Assembly: GCA_036787835.1 (NCBI GenBank)
Contig: DAIQON010000001.1
Location: forward strand, 257,804 to 321,803
Direction of reading: 5' to 3'
DNA length: 64,000 bases
Origin: DAIQON01 sp036787835
GTDB lineage: Bacteria > Patescibacteriota > Saccharimonadia > Saccharimonadales > UBA4665
Below, in pieces: positions 33,655 to 42,446 of the stretch (positions are counted from its first letter, which is position 1; each line of letters opens with the position of its first letter). The notes under the pieces are model-generated. The model was not told the origin of the DNA. It saw only the letters and a program-made list of their open reading frames with translations, and ran no database searches. The position numbers were made by a program, and so were the translations under genes.

Positions 33655-33715
33655 ATATTAAACAAAAGTTAATATAAATTTGCCGAACCACCCCTATATC
33701 TGCTATAAATTACCA

Positions 33716-34444
33716 ATGGACGACGCGAACGATATTGATCTCAGCTCATACTCACCAGATGCAAAAACAAAGAAACTGATTAAGGGTACAGGCATCCTGC
33801 TATTAGTTGGACCCTCTGGTTCTGGCAAGGATACGCTCGCGAGAGAACTTCTTAAGACGGGCAATTATCACTACATCATTACTCATACAACTAGAGCTCC
33901 CAGACATAATCACGGCGTGATTGAGCAAAGCGGTGTGGACTACCATTTTATTAATGTTACTGATGCCAAGAAGATGCTTGCTAGCAGGGACTTCCTAGAA
34001 GCGGCAATAATTCACGGTAATTTATATGGTACAAGTATTGCCGAAATTGAGAGTGCAAATAAGCACTCAATGGTTGCCTTAACTGACATAGACGTGCAAG
34101 GTGTTAGGTCATATAAGAAACTTTCAGACAATAACGCAATGGCTGTCTTTTTATTGCCGCCTAGCTTTGATGTTTTACTTCAAAGAGTAGCTAAACGCTA
34201 TGGACATGCCCACAATGATAAAGAGATTAAAACTAGACTTACTACAGCACTAGACGAGCTAGACGAGCTTCTGAGTAGCAATTATTACCATAGCGTAATT
34301 AATGATGATCTTGATCGTACCCTAAAAACTATCCAGCAGATTGTTTCAGACAAAAAATACGATATTAGCGAAGACAAGAAGGCCAGAAGCCAAGCTAAAA
34401 AGCTGATTAAGGACATACGAGTATATCTAACAGATAAGTCCTAG
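33716..34444 (+). CDS. gmk: Guanylate kinase
   Basis: 242 residues from MDDANDID; a TTG at 33680 is less likely since TATAAA (33704-33709) is 6 nt before this ATG. P-loop VGPSGSGKDTL (about 30-40), GMP-binding TRAPRHN (Arg) and FINVTDAKKM, lid region LLQRVAKRYGH. Phosphorylates GMP to GDP. The C-terminus has a longer basic helix than E. coli Gmk. Its stop codon lies in the first CIRCE. Confidence 0.85.
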   Translation: MDDANDIDLSSYSPDAKTKKLIKGTGILLLVGPSGSGKDTLARELLKTGNYHYIITHTTRAPRHNHGVIEQSGVDYHFINVTDAKKMLASRDFLEAAIIHGNLYGTSIAEIESANKHSMVALTDIDVQGVRSYKKLSDNNAMAVFLLPPSFDVLLQRVAKRYGHAHNDKEIKTRLTTALDELDELLSSNYYHSVINDDLDRTLKTIQQIVSDKKYDISEDKKARSQAKKLIKDIRVYLTDKS

Positions 34445-34479
34445 CACTCTTGACTAGAGAGTGCTAAACAAGCTATAAT
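34441..34479 (+). promoter_or_regulatory. CIRCE operator and promoter of hrcA-grpE
   Basis: CIRCE CTAGCACTC-N9-GAGTGCTAA at 34441-34467; only the first base departs from consensus. The spacer holds TTGACT (34450-34455) as a -35 with TATAAT at 34474-34479 (18-nt spacer). HrcA bound here would cover the -35. It also overlaps the gmk stop. Confidence 0.93.
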
Positions 34480-34529
34480 ACCGCTGATATTTAAGTAACT
34501 ATTATTCGAAGAATAACCCCCTAAAAACT

Positions 34530-35234
34530 ATGACTGAAAGACAACAAACCATTCTCAGCGCAATTGTAGAACAGTATGCAGAAGTAGCTAGTCCTGTCGG
34601 CAGTAGTCTACTAGCCAAGGTGTTTAATGTCTCATCAGCAACTGTCCGCTCAGAAATGGCAGAACTTGAACGAATGGGCTTCATAACACAGCCGCACACA
34701 AGTGCTGGACGAATACCAACCGACAAAGGCTACAGATACTACGTCAATAAGCTTGGCGAAACCCCGTTGCTTGATACTAGCTCAAACCGAAGTGAGAGAG
34801 CCTTGGCTTCTCGAGTTCAGCAGGCTGGTGCACCCGAGAGAATGATCCGAAATGCTGTTGATACGCTGGTTGAGTTAACTCACAACTTAGCGCTTGCCAC
34901 TATCGGTAACCAGCTCTATATGAGTGGCTTAAGTAACTTATTTGGCCAGCCAGAATTCATAAATAGTATCCAGGTTCAACAAGTGGCCCAGCTTCTAGAC
35001 AACCTTGAGCCATGGCTTAGAGAAGCCGCCCCCAACGAGCCTCTAAGTGTCTACATAGGGCAGGAAAACCCAATTGGTAGAAGTGCTGGCTGTAGCCTGG
35101 TAATTTGTCGTTTTAGAGGACCATTTAGTGACAATAGTTATATTGGCACCCTAGGACCAACCAGACAAAGTTATAGGGAAGTCATGAATCTAGTTCGCCG
35201 AGCTGGCCAAGAACTAGAAGAAGTTTTGTTATAA
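34530..35234 (+). CDS. hrcA: Heat-inducible repressor HrcA (short form)
   Basis: 234 residues, about 100 fewer than usual. The winged helix is intact (TERQQTILSAIVEQYAEVASPVGSSLL, ATVRSEMAELERMGFI, HTSAGRIPTDKGYRYYV). The C-terminal half keeps the GAF-like part (YIGQENPIGRSAGCSLVIC, GTLGPTRQSYREVMNLV) but appears to lack the inserted dimerisation domain. It represses via the two CIRCE sites nearby. The leader is about 45 nt. Confidence 0.92.
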   Translation: MTERQQTILSAIVEQYAEVASPVGSSLLAKVFNVSSATVRSEMAELERMGFITQPHTSAGRIPTDKGYRYYVNKLGETPLLDTSSNRSERALASRVQQAGAPERMIRNAVDTLVELTHNLALATIGNQLYMSGLSNLFGQPEFINSIQVQQVAQLLDNLEPWLREAAPNEPLSVYIGQENPIGRSAGCSLVICRFRGPFSDNSYIGTLGPTRQSYREVMNLVRRAGQELEEVLL

Positions 35235-35262
35235 ATTATTCTTTTAAAGAGGAAACCATATA

Positions 35263-35781
35263 ATGACCGATAATCCGAAGAAAAAAATTAGCAAAAGAGC
35301 TCCTCAAAGCGACGAGGAAATAGAAGCACTTAAGCAGCAGCTAGATGAGTTAACAGAGGCTCTGCAACGTGAGCGAGCCGATGCACTCAATGTAAGACGT
35401 CGCGCTGACGAAGAGCGACTCAAAATGTCTAGCTACTTCAAAGCATCAGTTATTAAGGAACTACTACCGTTTATAGATAATTTTGATCGTGCCCTTAACC
35501 AGATACCGCTTGATGAAAATACTAAGCTAGATAAATCTCTTGAGGACTGGCTAAAAGGCCTCAGCGGTGTTAATAGGCAACTTTGGTCAGCACTCGATGC
35601 GATTGGAGTAAAGCGAATCAAGACTGTAGGTGAGGAATTTGATCCAAAGTATCATGAAGCTGTTCAAATGGACGAGGACAGTAGTGGAGCAAAAGAAATA
35701 ATTAGCCAAGAGTTTATGTCCGGCTACACCTTAGATGATGAAGTTATCCGTCATGCTATGGTAAAAGTTACAATGAAATAG
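35263..35781 (+). CDS. grpE: Nucleotide exchange factor GrpE
   Basis: 172 residues. N-terminal coiled coil, then LLPFIDNFDRALNQ and VKTVGEEFDPKYHEAVQ, the conserved GrpE head. Releases ADP from DnaK. AGAGGA lies 9 nt before the ATG. It is 28 nt after hrcA, so it is in the same operon; a second CIRCE starts 4 nt after the stop. Confidence 0.95.
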   Translation: MTDNPKKKISKRAPQSDEEIEALKQQLDELTEALQRERADALNVRRRADEERLKMSSYFKASVIKELLPFIDNFDRALNQIPLDENTKLDKSLEDWLKGLSGVNRQLWSALDAIGVKRIKTVGEEFDPKYHEAVQMDEDSSGAKEIISQEFMSGYTLDDEVIRHAMVKVTMK

Positions 35782-35785
35782 CAAA

Positions 35786-35820
35786 TTAGCACTCTTGACT
35801 TACGAGTGCCAATTTATTAT
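35786..35820 (+). promoter_or_regulatory. Second CIRCE and dnaK promoter region
   Basis: TTAGCACTC-N9-GAGTGCCAA at 35786-35812, one base off consensus. A possible -35 (TTGACT) again lies in the spacer and TATTAT follows at 35815-35820, though with a short 14-nt spacing. The rest of the 120 nt to dnaK is AT-rich leader. Confidence 0.9.
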
Positions 35821-35933
35821 TCTAGAGTAGTATTAGCATTCAAAGTATCTGTCTGCTAAATAAGTAGTATTTTGCGGCATTATTATTTGTCTAAACTAAC
35901 TAACTGATATGTTCAAGGAGAACTAATTAAGCT

Positions 35934-37838
35934 ATGGGTAAAATCATTGGAATCGATCTAGGTACGACTAACTCAGCAATGGCTGTTATGCAGTCTGGTA
36001 AGTCAGAAATTATTGCTAACAGCGAAGGTAACCGAACTACCCCTTCTGTAGTTGCCGTTAATAAGAATGGCGAACGACTAGTTGGCCAGGTGGCCAGGCG
36101 TCAGCAGGTTACCAACTCTAACAACACTATTTATGAGGTCAAGCGACTAATTGGCCGTAACTGGAACGATAAAGAAGTTCAACGTGATCTTAAACTAATG
36201 GGTTACGAGATTGTTAAAAGTGGAAATGCAGTTAAAGTAAAAATGGCTGACAAAGAGTATAGCCCTGAAGAAATCAGCGCTATGATTCTTGCTAAACTTA
36301 AAACTGATGCTGAAAGCTTCTTAGGCGATACCGTCAGTGAAGCCGTAATTACTGTTCCTGCCTACTTTGATGACAGTCAACGTCAGGCTACAAAGGACGC
36401 CGGAAAGATTGCAGGACTTGAAGTTAAGCGAATTATTAACGAACCAACTGCGGCTGCCCTAGCCTATGGACTAGATAAGGGGAGCAATAAGGATGAGAAG
36501 ATTGCCGTTTACGACCTTGGTGGCGGTACTTTTGACGTATCTATCTTGGAACTGGGTGATGGAGTATTTGAAGTTAAGTCGACCAATGGCGATACTCACC
36601 TAGGTGGAGCAGACTTTGACCGAGTAATTATTAACTACTTTGCTGATGAGTTCAAGAAAGAACACGGCATCGATATTACTGACGATAAAGCCGCTATGCA
36701 AAGACTTCGAGATGAAGCTGAAAAGGCAAAGATCGAGCTTTCTACAGCCCAGGAAGTAGATATTAACCTACCATTCCTTACTGCTGATTCAGAAGGACCT
36801 AAACACTTTGAGCATAAACTTACTCGCGCTAAACTTGAGAGCCTGGTTGCAGATTTAATCGAAAAGACTGCAAGCCCTTGCGAGAAGGCTCTTAAAGACG
36901 CGAAACTAAAGGCTAGCGATATTGACGCTGTAGTTTTAGTTGGTGGAATGACCAGAATGCCCGCTGTTCAAAAGCAGGTTAAGAAGATATTTGGCAAGGA
37001 TCCGATGAAGGGTGTTAACCCTGATGAAGTTGTAGCTATTGGTGCAGCTATCCAGGGCGGAGTATTGCAAGGTGATGTCAAAGACGTGCTTCTTCTAGAC
37101 GTAACACCTCTATCTCTTGGAATCGAGACTATGGGCGGCGTTATGACTAAGCTAATTGAGAGAAACACAACCATACCGACAAGTAAGTCTGAAGTATTCT
37201 CAACTGCAGCAGATAACCAGCCACAAGTAGAAATCCATGTAGCTCAAGGTGAACGAGAGATGATTGATGGCAATAAATCTCTCGGCCGTTTCGTACTGGA
37301 TGGTATCCCTTCAGCTCCGCGTGGAATCCCGCAAATTGAAGTTACTTTTAACATAGATGCTAACGGTATCTTAAATGTCACAGCTAAAGATAAAGGTACA
37401 TCTAAAGAGCAGAGCATTACTATCTCTGGCTCAGGCAACCTTAATAAGGATGATGTTGAAAAGATGGCTAAAGAAGCCGAAGCTCATGCAGACGAAGACA
37501 AGCAACGAAAAGAACAAGTTGAGGCTAGGAACCTACTAGACAGTGCCGTATACCAAGCCGAAAAGATGGCTAAAGATAATAAAGAGAAACTTGCTGAAGA
37601 GGACTTAAAAACACTTGATGAAGCTACTAAAGATGCTAAAAAAGTAATTGAAAATGCCGAAGCTACTAAGGACGAATTAGAGAAGGCTGCTCAAGAGCTT
37701 AACGATAAACTAATGCCGATTGGTGCAAAGATGTACGAAGCTGAATCTAAGGAAGCCTCCGAAGATAAAGAAGCCGATACAGAAGACGAGTCAATCGAAG
37801 GTGAAGTTGTCGACGACAAGAAAGACGATAAAAAATAA
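35934..37838 (+). CDS. dnaK: Chaperone DnaK (Hsp70)
   Basis: 634 residues. Phosphate-1 IGIDLGTTNSAMAV, VTVPAYFDDSQRQATKDAG, phosphate-2 VYDLGGGTFDVSIL, VLVGGMTRMPAV, peptide-binding domain, and a C-terminal Glu/Lys/Asp-rich tail. AAGGAG lies 12 nt before the ATG. It works with GrpE and DnaJ encoded on both sides. Confidence 0.98.
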   Translation: MGKIIGIDLGTTNSAMAVMQSGKSEIIANSEGNRTTPSVVAVNKNGERLVGQVARRQQVTNSNNTIYEVKRLIGRNWNDKEVQRDLKLMGYEIVKSGNAVKVKMADKEYSPEEISAMILAKLKTDAESFLGDTVSEAVITVPAYFDDSQRQATKDAGKIAGLEVKRIINEPTAAALAYGLDKGSNKDEKIAVYDLGGGTFDVSILELGDGVFEVKSTNGDTHLGGADFDRVIINYFADEFKKEHGIDITDDKAAMQRLRDEAEKAKIELSTAQEVDINLPFLTADSEGPKHFEHKLTRAKLESLVADLIEKTASPCEKALKDAKLKASDIDAVVLVGGMTRMPAVQKQVKKIFGKDPMKGVNPDEVVAIGAAIQGGVLQGDVKDVLLLDVTPLSLGIETMGGVMTKLIERNTTIPTSKSEVFSTAADNQPQVEIHVAQGEREMIDGNKSLGRFVLDGIPSAPRGIPQIEVTFNIDANGILNVTAKDKGTSKEQSITISGSGNLNKDDVEKMAKEAEAHADEDKQRKEQVEARNLLDSAVYQAEKMAKDNKEKLAEEDLKTLDEATKDAKKVIENAEATKDELEKAAQELNDKLMPIGAKMYEAESKEASEDKEADTEDESIEGEVVDDKKDDKK

Positions 37839-37939
37839 TCAAAGCCCTAAATAGACTAAAAGTCTAGTAAAATGGTGGGATACGAACGGCACCAAACCAA
37901 CTTCGTTAATATAAGTTTAGGGAGACAATAAAAAAGATA

Positions 37940-39031
37940 ATGGCTAAACGAGACTATTATGAAGTTCTAGGGATCTCAAAAGGGGCTAGTGCCGATGAGA
38001 TTAAGACTGCATTTCGAAGAGCGGCGATTGAACATCACCCAGATCGGGGTGGTGATGAGGCTAAATTCAAAGAAATAAACGAAGCCTATGAGGTGTTAAA
38101 GGACCCAGAAAAAAGACAGCGCTATGATCAATTTGGTCATGCAGGCGTTGGCGGCGATCCAAGTGGTGGCTTTGGCGGCTATAGCCAAGGTCAGAATATG
38201 AATTTTGATTTTGGAGATCTTGGACTTGGCGATATCTTTAATAGCTTCTTTGGTGGTGGCAGAGGTCAGTCTGAAAGACAAAAACGAGGCAATGACGTTG
38301 AGGCAACGATTGAAATAACTTTTGAACAAGCTGTTTTTGGTGCTGAGGTACCACTCAATTTGAACCTTGAGGATACTTGCGAGCACTGTAAAGGTACAAC
38401 TGCAGAACCTGGTCACGATCTAAAGACCTGCGAAACTTGCGGCGGTAAAGGTCAAGTAGTAAGCGTAACTAGGACTATTTTTGGAAATATTCAGCAGGCC
38501 AGTATTTGCCCAACTTGTGGTGGTAGCGGAAAAGTCCCAGAAATGGCATGTACTGTTTGTAAGGGCCGTGGAACCGTCCAGAAAAAGCAGGGAATTAATC
38601 TAAAGATACCTGCCGGAATTGATGATGGTACGACCATTAGACTAAGGGAGCACGGAGAGGCCATTGCAAACGGCCCTAAAGGCGATCTTTATGTAAACGT
38701 ACGAGTTAAGGCACATAAGCACTTTACTAGGGAGGGCGATCTAATTCTTAGCACAGAACATCTACAAATGGTTGATGCTGCCCTTGGTGCAGAAATTGAT
38801 GTCGAGACAGTTGACGGTAAAATTACTATGAAAGTCCCAGCCGGAACACAAACTGGCTCTGACTTTAAACTTTCAGGTCGCGGTGTACCTCATTTAAAAG
38901 GCAGTGGTCGAGGGGCTCATATAGTTACTCTAGTCATAGATACACCGACTAAATTAAGCAAAGACCAAGAGAGGCTTCTCAAGGAGTTTAAAGAGACTGA
39001 CAGCAGTGGAAAATTCCACTTATTTAACTAG
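37940..39031 (+). CDS. dnaJ: Co-chaperone DnaJ (Hsp40)
   Basis: 363 residues. J domain with HHPDRGGDEAKF, Gly/Phe-rich linker (GGFGGYSQGQ), four CxxCxGxG-type zinc repeats (CEHCKGTT, CETCGGKG, CPTCGGSG, CTVCKGRG) and the C-terminal substrate domain. Delivers clients to DnaK. 101 nt after dnaK, probably read through. Confidence 0.97.
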   Translation: MAKRDYYEVLGISKGASADEIKTAFRRAAIEHHPDRGGDEAKFKEINEAYEVLKDPEKRQRYDQFGHAGVGGDPSGGFGGYSQGQNMNFDFGDLGLGDIFNSFFGGGRGQSERQKRGNDVEATIEITFEQAVFGAEVPLNLNLEDTCEHCKGTTAEPGHDLKTCETCGGKGQVVSVTRTIFGNIQQASICPTCGGSGKVPEMACTVCKGRGTVQKKQGINLKIPAGIDDGTTIRLREHGEAIANGPKGDLYVNVRVKAHKHFTREGDLILSTEHLQMVDAALGAEIDVETVDGKITMKVPAGTQTGSDFKLSGRGVPHLKGSGRGAHIVTLVIDTPTKLSKDQERLLKEFKETDSSGKFHLFN

Positions 39032-39071
39032 AAGGTTGCAAATATAGATTTGTAGTTAGATAATTTAGCTA

Positions 39072-39188
39072 GTGTTTAAACAAAAGCTCAATCAATCCGG
39101 TTTTATCCCTCTTCTGGTAACTGTCCTATTGATCGTTGTTACACTTATTGTTCTGGTATATGCAAGAGTAAGCCACGCCAAGCAATAG
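39072..39188 (+). CDS. Small single-helix membrane protein
   Basis: 38 codons from GTG: NQSGFIPLLVTVLLIVVTLIV forms one membrane helix with a Lys-rich start and a short basic end. Short 'GFIPLL' proteins are common in Patescibacteria genomes (recalled). No Shine-Dalgarno; it begins 40 nt after dnaJ. Confidence 0.55.
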   Translation: MFKQKLNQSGFIPLLVTVLLIVVTLIVLVYARVSHAKQ

Positions 39189-39249
39189 TATTGCAAAAAC
39201 ACCAAAGTTGTGGTACTCTAAGTTTTAGATTTCGCTTAAGTTCCTATGA

Positions 39250-39293
39250 CCGATTAAGTATCTAAAGTAGGGCCCAATTATTAATCTAATCGG
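39250..39293 (+). promoter_or_regulatory. Hairpin covering the rimK ribosome-binding site
   Basis: CCGATTA (39250-39256) pairs with TAATCGG (39287-39293), and the last two G belong to the GGAG before the rimK ATG. It could gate translation. The remaining 39189-39249 shows nothing else. Confidence 0.35.
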
Positions 39294-39304
39294 AGATAAT
39301 AAAA

Positions 39305-40207
39305 ATGAATATAGTAGTTTTATCCAAGGGCCCCGGCAACTACTCAACTAAGCGATTAGTCGAGGAAGCCAAGAAGAGAGGTCACGACGTTCGCGTCATA
39401 AACTACGCTAAATGTTACGTAACATTAGAACGTGGCAATCCTGTTGTTCACTATAAGGGTGAAGAAGTAACAAACGTCGATGCAATTATTCCTCGTATCT
39501 CTTCAAGCCTGACCAAATATGGCTCTTCGATAGTCCGACAGTTTGAAATGCAGAACGTATTCACTACGACTAGTTCAATAGCGATTGTTAGATCTAGAGA
39601 CAAGCTAAGAAGTATGCAAATTCTAGCCAAGGCAGGTGTTGGTATACCAAAGACTGTCTTTGCAAAAGAAACTGCAGATTTTGAAGGCGTGCTAGAACAA
39701 GTCGGTGGTGCACCGGTTATTATTAAAATCGCTCGTGGTACACACGGCAATGGTGTAGTACTTGGTGAAACACGAAAAGCGGCTCTTGCTGTAATGCAGG
39801 CCTTCTATGTTGAAGGCGTTAACTTCTTAGTGCAGGAATATATTGGTGAAAGCGCTGGTGTAGATATCAGGGCTTTTGTTGTTAATGGTAAGGTTATAGC
39901 TAGTATGCTCCGACAAAGTCTTGACGATGATTTTAGATCAAACATCCATCAGGGTGGAAGTGGTATTCCGGTAAAACTAACTGAAGAAGAACGTAAGACA
40001 GCTCAACGTGCTGCTAAAGCGATGGGGCTACCAATTTGTGGTGTAGACATGATGCGTTCAAATAAGGGGCCACTAGTGCTGGAGGTTAATTGTAGTCCAG
40101 GCTTTGCCATTGAAAAGATTACTGATCGAGATGTAGCCTCAAAAATAATCGACTATATTGAGCAGAACGCAAAAGCACGACGCAAGAAAGACAAAGTCGG
40201 CGCCTAA
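39305..40207 (+). CDS. rimK: RimK-family ATP-grasp ligase
   Basis: 300 residues: RimK N-domain (VVLSKGPGNYSTKRLVEEA ... IPRISSSLTKYG), ATP-grasp core (PVIIKIARGTHGNGVVL, VQEYIGESAGVDIRAFVV), and Mg/Glu site LVLEVNCSPGF. RimK ligates glutamate to a protein carboxyl end such as ribosomal S6. A GGAG lies 9 nt before the ATG. Symbol by family; the substrate is not shown. Confidence 0.85.
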   Translation: MNIVVLSKGPGNYSTKRLVEEAKKRGHDVRVINYAKCYVTLERGNPVVHYKGEEVTNVDAIIPRISSSLTKYGSSIVRQFEMQNVFTTTSSIAIVRSRDKLRSMQILAKAGVGIPKTVFAKETADFEGVLEQVGGAPVIIKIARGTHGNGVVLGETRKAALAVMQAFYVEGVNFLVQEYIGESAGVDIRAFVVNGKVIASMLRQSLDDDFRSNIHQGGSGIPVKLTEEERKTAQRAAKAMGLPICGVDMMRSNKGPLVLEVNCSPGFAIEKITDRDVASKIIDYIEQNAKARRKKDKVGA

Positions 40208-40262
40208 AAGTTCCAGCTCTAACTACTCGGTTAAACCCCTTATGCTATAGTAAACTTTAGTT

Positions 40263-40775
40263 ATGCCACTAGTAATTATTCTCGGTATTATCTTAGTTCC
40301 TGCCTTGGCGCTTATCCTACTTAAGGTAAATGCAGTACTTGTCTACCTAACTCTTTGTCTAGGGGCAGTTTTGAGTCAGTTCGTATCAAATAATTCACAG
40401 CTAAATAGCTTTGTTGTTAAAAGCAGTATGGTTAATAAGTATCTTGGTGGAAGCAGTAATATACGACTTGGTCTGGTCATTATTCCACCGATATTAACGG
40501 CTATTTTTATGATTAGAACCGCAAAAGGGCACAAGCTTTCAATAAACATCGTAACATCGTTAGCGGTTGGGCTTTTAGCACTATTCCTGGTTGTCCCGCT
40601 ACTGCCAATTAGTATATCAACCTCAATATCAACTTCTTCTCTTTGGAACCAGCTGAGTAAGTATGAGGGCATGATTGTGGGGTTAAGTTCAGTACTAGTT
40701 CTGGTTCTTTTGATACTGCATAGGTCAAAGATGAGTTCGGGCGGATCGCATAACAAGTACCATAAGGGCGCCTAG
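40263..40775 (+). CDS. Four- to five-helix membrane protein
   Basis: 170 residues. Helices at LVIILGIILVPALALILL, AVLVYLTLCLGAVL, LGLVIIPPILTAIFMI, VTSLAVGLLALFLVVPLL and IVGLSSVLVLVLLIL; a short Gly/His/Lys tail. TATAGT lies 11 nt before the ATG. Similar small membrane proteins follow rimK in related genomes (recalled). Function unknown. Confidence 0.65.
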   Translation: MPLVIILGIILVPALALILLKVNAVLVYLTLCLGAVLSQFVSNNSQLNSFVVKSSMVNKYLGGSSNIRLGLVIIPPILTAIFMIRTAKGHKLSINIVTSLAVGLLALFLVVPLLPISISTSISTSSLWNQLSKYEGMIVGLSSVLVLVLLILHRSKMSSGGSHNKYHKGA

Positions 40776-40931
40776 GCACCCATGAATGGTCAATACTCAT
40801 CTGTAATTACCTTGACTTTTATACAAAATCACGAATAATATGAAGTGATATTTACCTCTTAGAAATAAAAACACTAAACAATGTTCTAAGGCTAAATATT
40901 AGATATCTAAAAATAGACTGAAATTGATTCT

Positions 40932-41008
40932 GGGCCCATAGCTCAGCCGGTTAGAGCACCTGCCTTTTAAGCAGGGTGTCGTGGGTTCGAGTCCCACTGG
41001 GCCCTCCA
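40932..41008 (+). tRNA. tRNA-Lys (TTT)
   Basis: 77 nt with CCA. Perfect 7-bp acceptor GGGCCCA/TGGGCCC, anticodon loop CTTTTAA, T-arm GTGGG-TTCGAGT-CCCAC. A TTGACT (40812) and TAATAT (40836) pair lies about 90 nt upstream. No terminator or integrase follows, unlike the other tRNAs here. Confidence 0.96.
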
Positions 41009-41063
41009 GGAATTTCACTAAAAGACTTCATTTGGAATCTTTTTAGTTTGTTATTATGTATCT

Positions 41064-41336
41064 ATGAAAAGTCACTTTCCGAAAAAAACAGGCATTAGGA
41101 TTATTATTGTTGGGTCTATTTTGGCGACTTTAGGCTTTCTTACAAGCTTTATAAATCTGTTCAATATATACGGCAAAGCGGGAGCGGGTTGTATAGGCAA
41201 GGTTAATAATCTCAATTGTAATATATCCAATAACCTACTGATTAACCATATTGCACTTATATTCCTATACTCAGGCATAGCTATAGTGGCCATAGGTGTG
41301 GTTATATCTATAGTGAATTCATCCCACAGTAAATAG
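41064..41336 (+). CDS. Two-helix membrane protein
   Basis: 90 residues: basic start, helix IIIVGSILATLGFLTSFINLF, a loop with two Cys (GCIGKVNNLNCN) and helix IALIFLYSGIAIVAIGVVISI. No family recognised. No Shine-Dalgarno; TTATGT is about 7 nt upstream. Confidence 0.55.
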   Translation: MKSHFPKKTGIRIIIVGSILATLGFLTSFINLFNIYGKAGAGCIGKVNNLNCNISNNLLINHIALIFLYSGIAIVAIGVVISIVNSSHSK

Positions 41337-41342
41337 CGACAG

Positions 41343-41621
41343 CTATAAAATTACCGAATTGTTATACTTCTCATATGAGCAACGCTTCATAGATATCCCG
41401 TGAATTATTGAGGCAAAGCAAAGCAATAAGGTAACAAGATACATGCCTAATGCAAAACAATTGGCCAGATGAAGATGTATAGAACTACGCTTACCTTGCA
41501 TCTTATCGGGAATGAAGGAGACAATTATTTGTAGCCACGCAGTTATTGAATAAATGACTAAAAATAGTCGAGACAAGTTAAGGCGAGGTGCAAACCATCT
41601 AATAACAAAGAGATAATAATG
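41343..41621 (-). pseudogene. Remnant of a DUF998-like membrane gene
   Basis: The frame is open from 41621 to a stop at 41343. It has two hydrophobic segments (SRLFLVIYSITAWLQIIV and FALGMYLVTLLLCFASI) and an SIHLHLA motif like part of a DUF998 protein. There is no ATG; a TTG at 41576 is the only start. Length is under half of the usual family, so it is probably a remnant. Confidence 0.4.
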
Positions 41622-41636
41622 CTATGATTGGCCAAA

Positions 41637-42323
41637 TCATTTTTGAAGCAGCACCCAATAATTGGTTGCCATGCCTTTTCGGCCCAATTTTTCACCAGGC
41701 TTACTAATTTTCTTTATATCTAAGATTTTAAACTGTTTATAAAACTGTCTAAGTTCAGCTTCATCATAGTTCTTCTGGAACTTACCACTGGGCCAGTAAG
41801 CACTATTGGGTTCGCTCCCTGGGTTATTCTCTATAGCTTCATTTTCCCATTCATCATCACTAGAGCAGACGTTAACCATAGCGTAGCCTCCAGGCTTAAG
41901 AGTTCTATAAAACTCGTCTCTGTAGGTTTCGCGACCTGTTTTTGTCTCAATATCAATTGATGAGAAACAATCTACGGATACATCAAAAAAGTTATCTTCA
42001 AATTGCCACGAGGCATCCATCTCAGCCTGTATAAAGTCGATTTTATTAGGCACCTTTTCTCTTATGGCAAATTCTTTCGCTATATCTAGTGCTGGACCTA
42101 TGTAATCTATAGCAAAAACATGGTAGCCGACAGTAGCCAGATAGATACTGTTTCTTCCTTTACCACAGCCAATATCCAAAGCCTTGCCAGAGATAGGCAC
42201 GTCTAGACTCTTTAGGTGTTCAACGAAGGCAATGACACCGCTACCAGCCCTTTCTCTGTTCATGGCAGGCAAAGAATCAGGGTTAGTATGTTCATCAAGC
42301 CATACTTGTTGCTGTCTTCTCAT
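41637..42323 (-). CDS. Class I SAM-dependent methyltransferase
   Basis: 228 residues with motif I ALDIGCGKGRNSIYLA (about 48-63), motif II VFAIDYIG, and LKPGGYAMVNVCS. The N-terminus (QQVWLDEHTNPDSLPAM) and fold resemble TehB/UbiE-like small-molecule methyltransferases. Single gene, minus strand. Confidence 0.8.
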   Translation of the reverse strand: MRRQQQVWLDEHTNPDSLPAMNRERAGSGVIAFVEHLKSLDVPISGKALDIGCGKGRNSIYLATVGYHVFAIDYIGPALDIAKEFAIREKVPNKIDFIQAEMDASWQFEDNFFDVSVDCFSSIDIETKTGRETYRDEFYRTLKPGGYAMVNVCSSDDEWENEAIENNPGSEPNSAYWPSGKFQKNYDEAELRQFYKQFKILDIKKISKPGEKLGRKGMATNYWVLLQK

Positions 42324-42446
42324 GGATTAATAATAGCAAAGTCAAAAATCTAGGCGCCAAAGCATCAGCTAAAAGCATTGCAAAAACTGTAGAAAAATGT
42401 TAATATAGTGCTATATAAACATTACCATATAAATAGGTTTATACAG

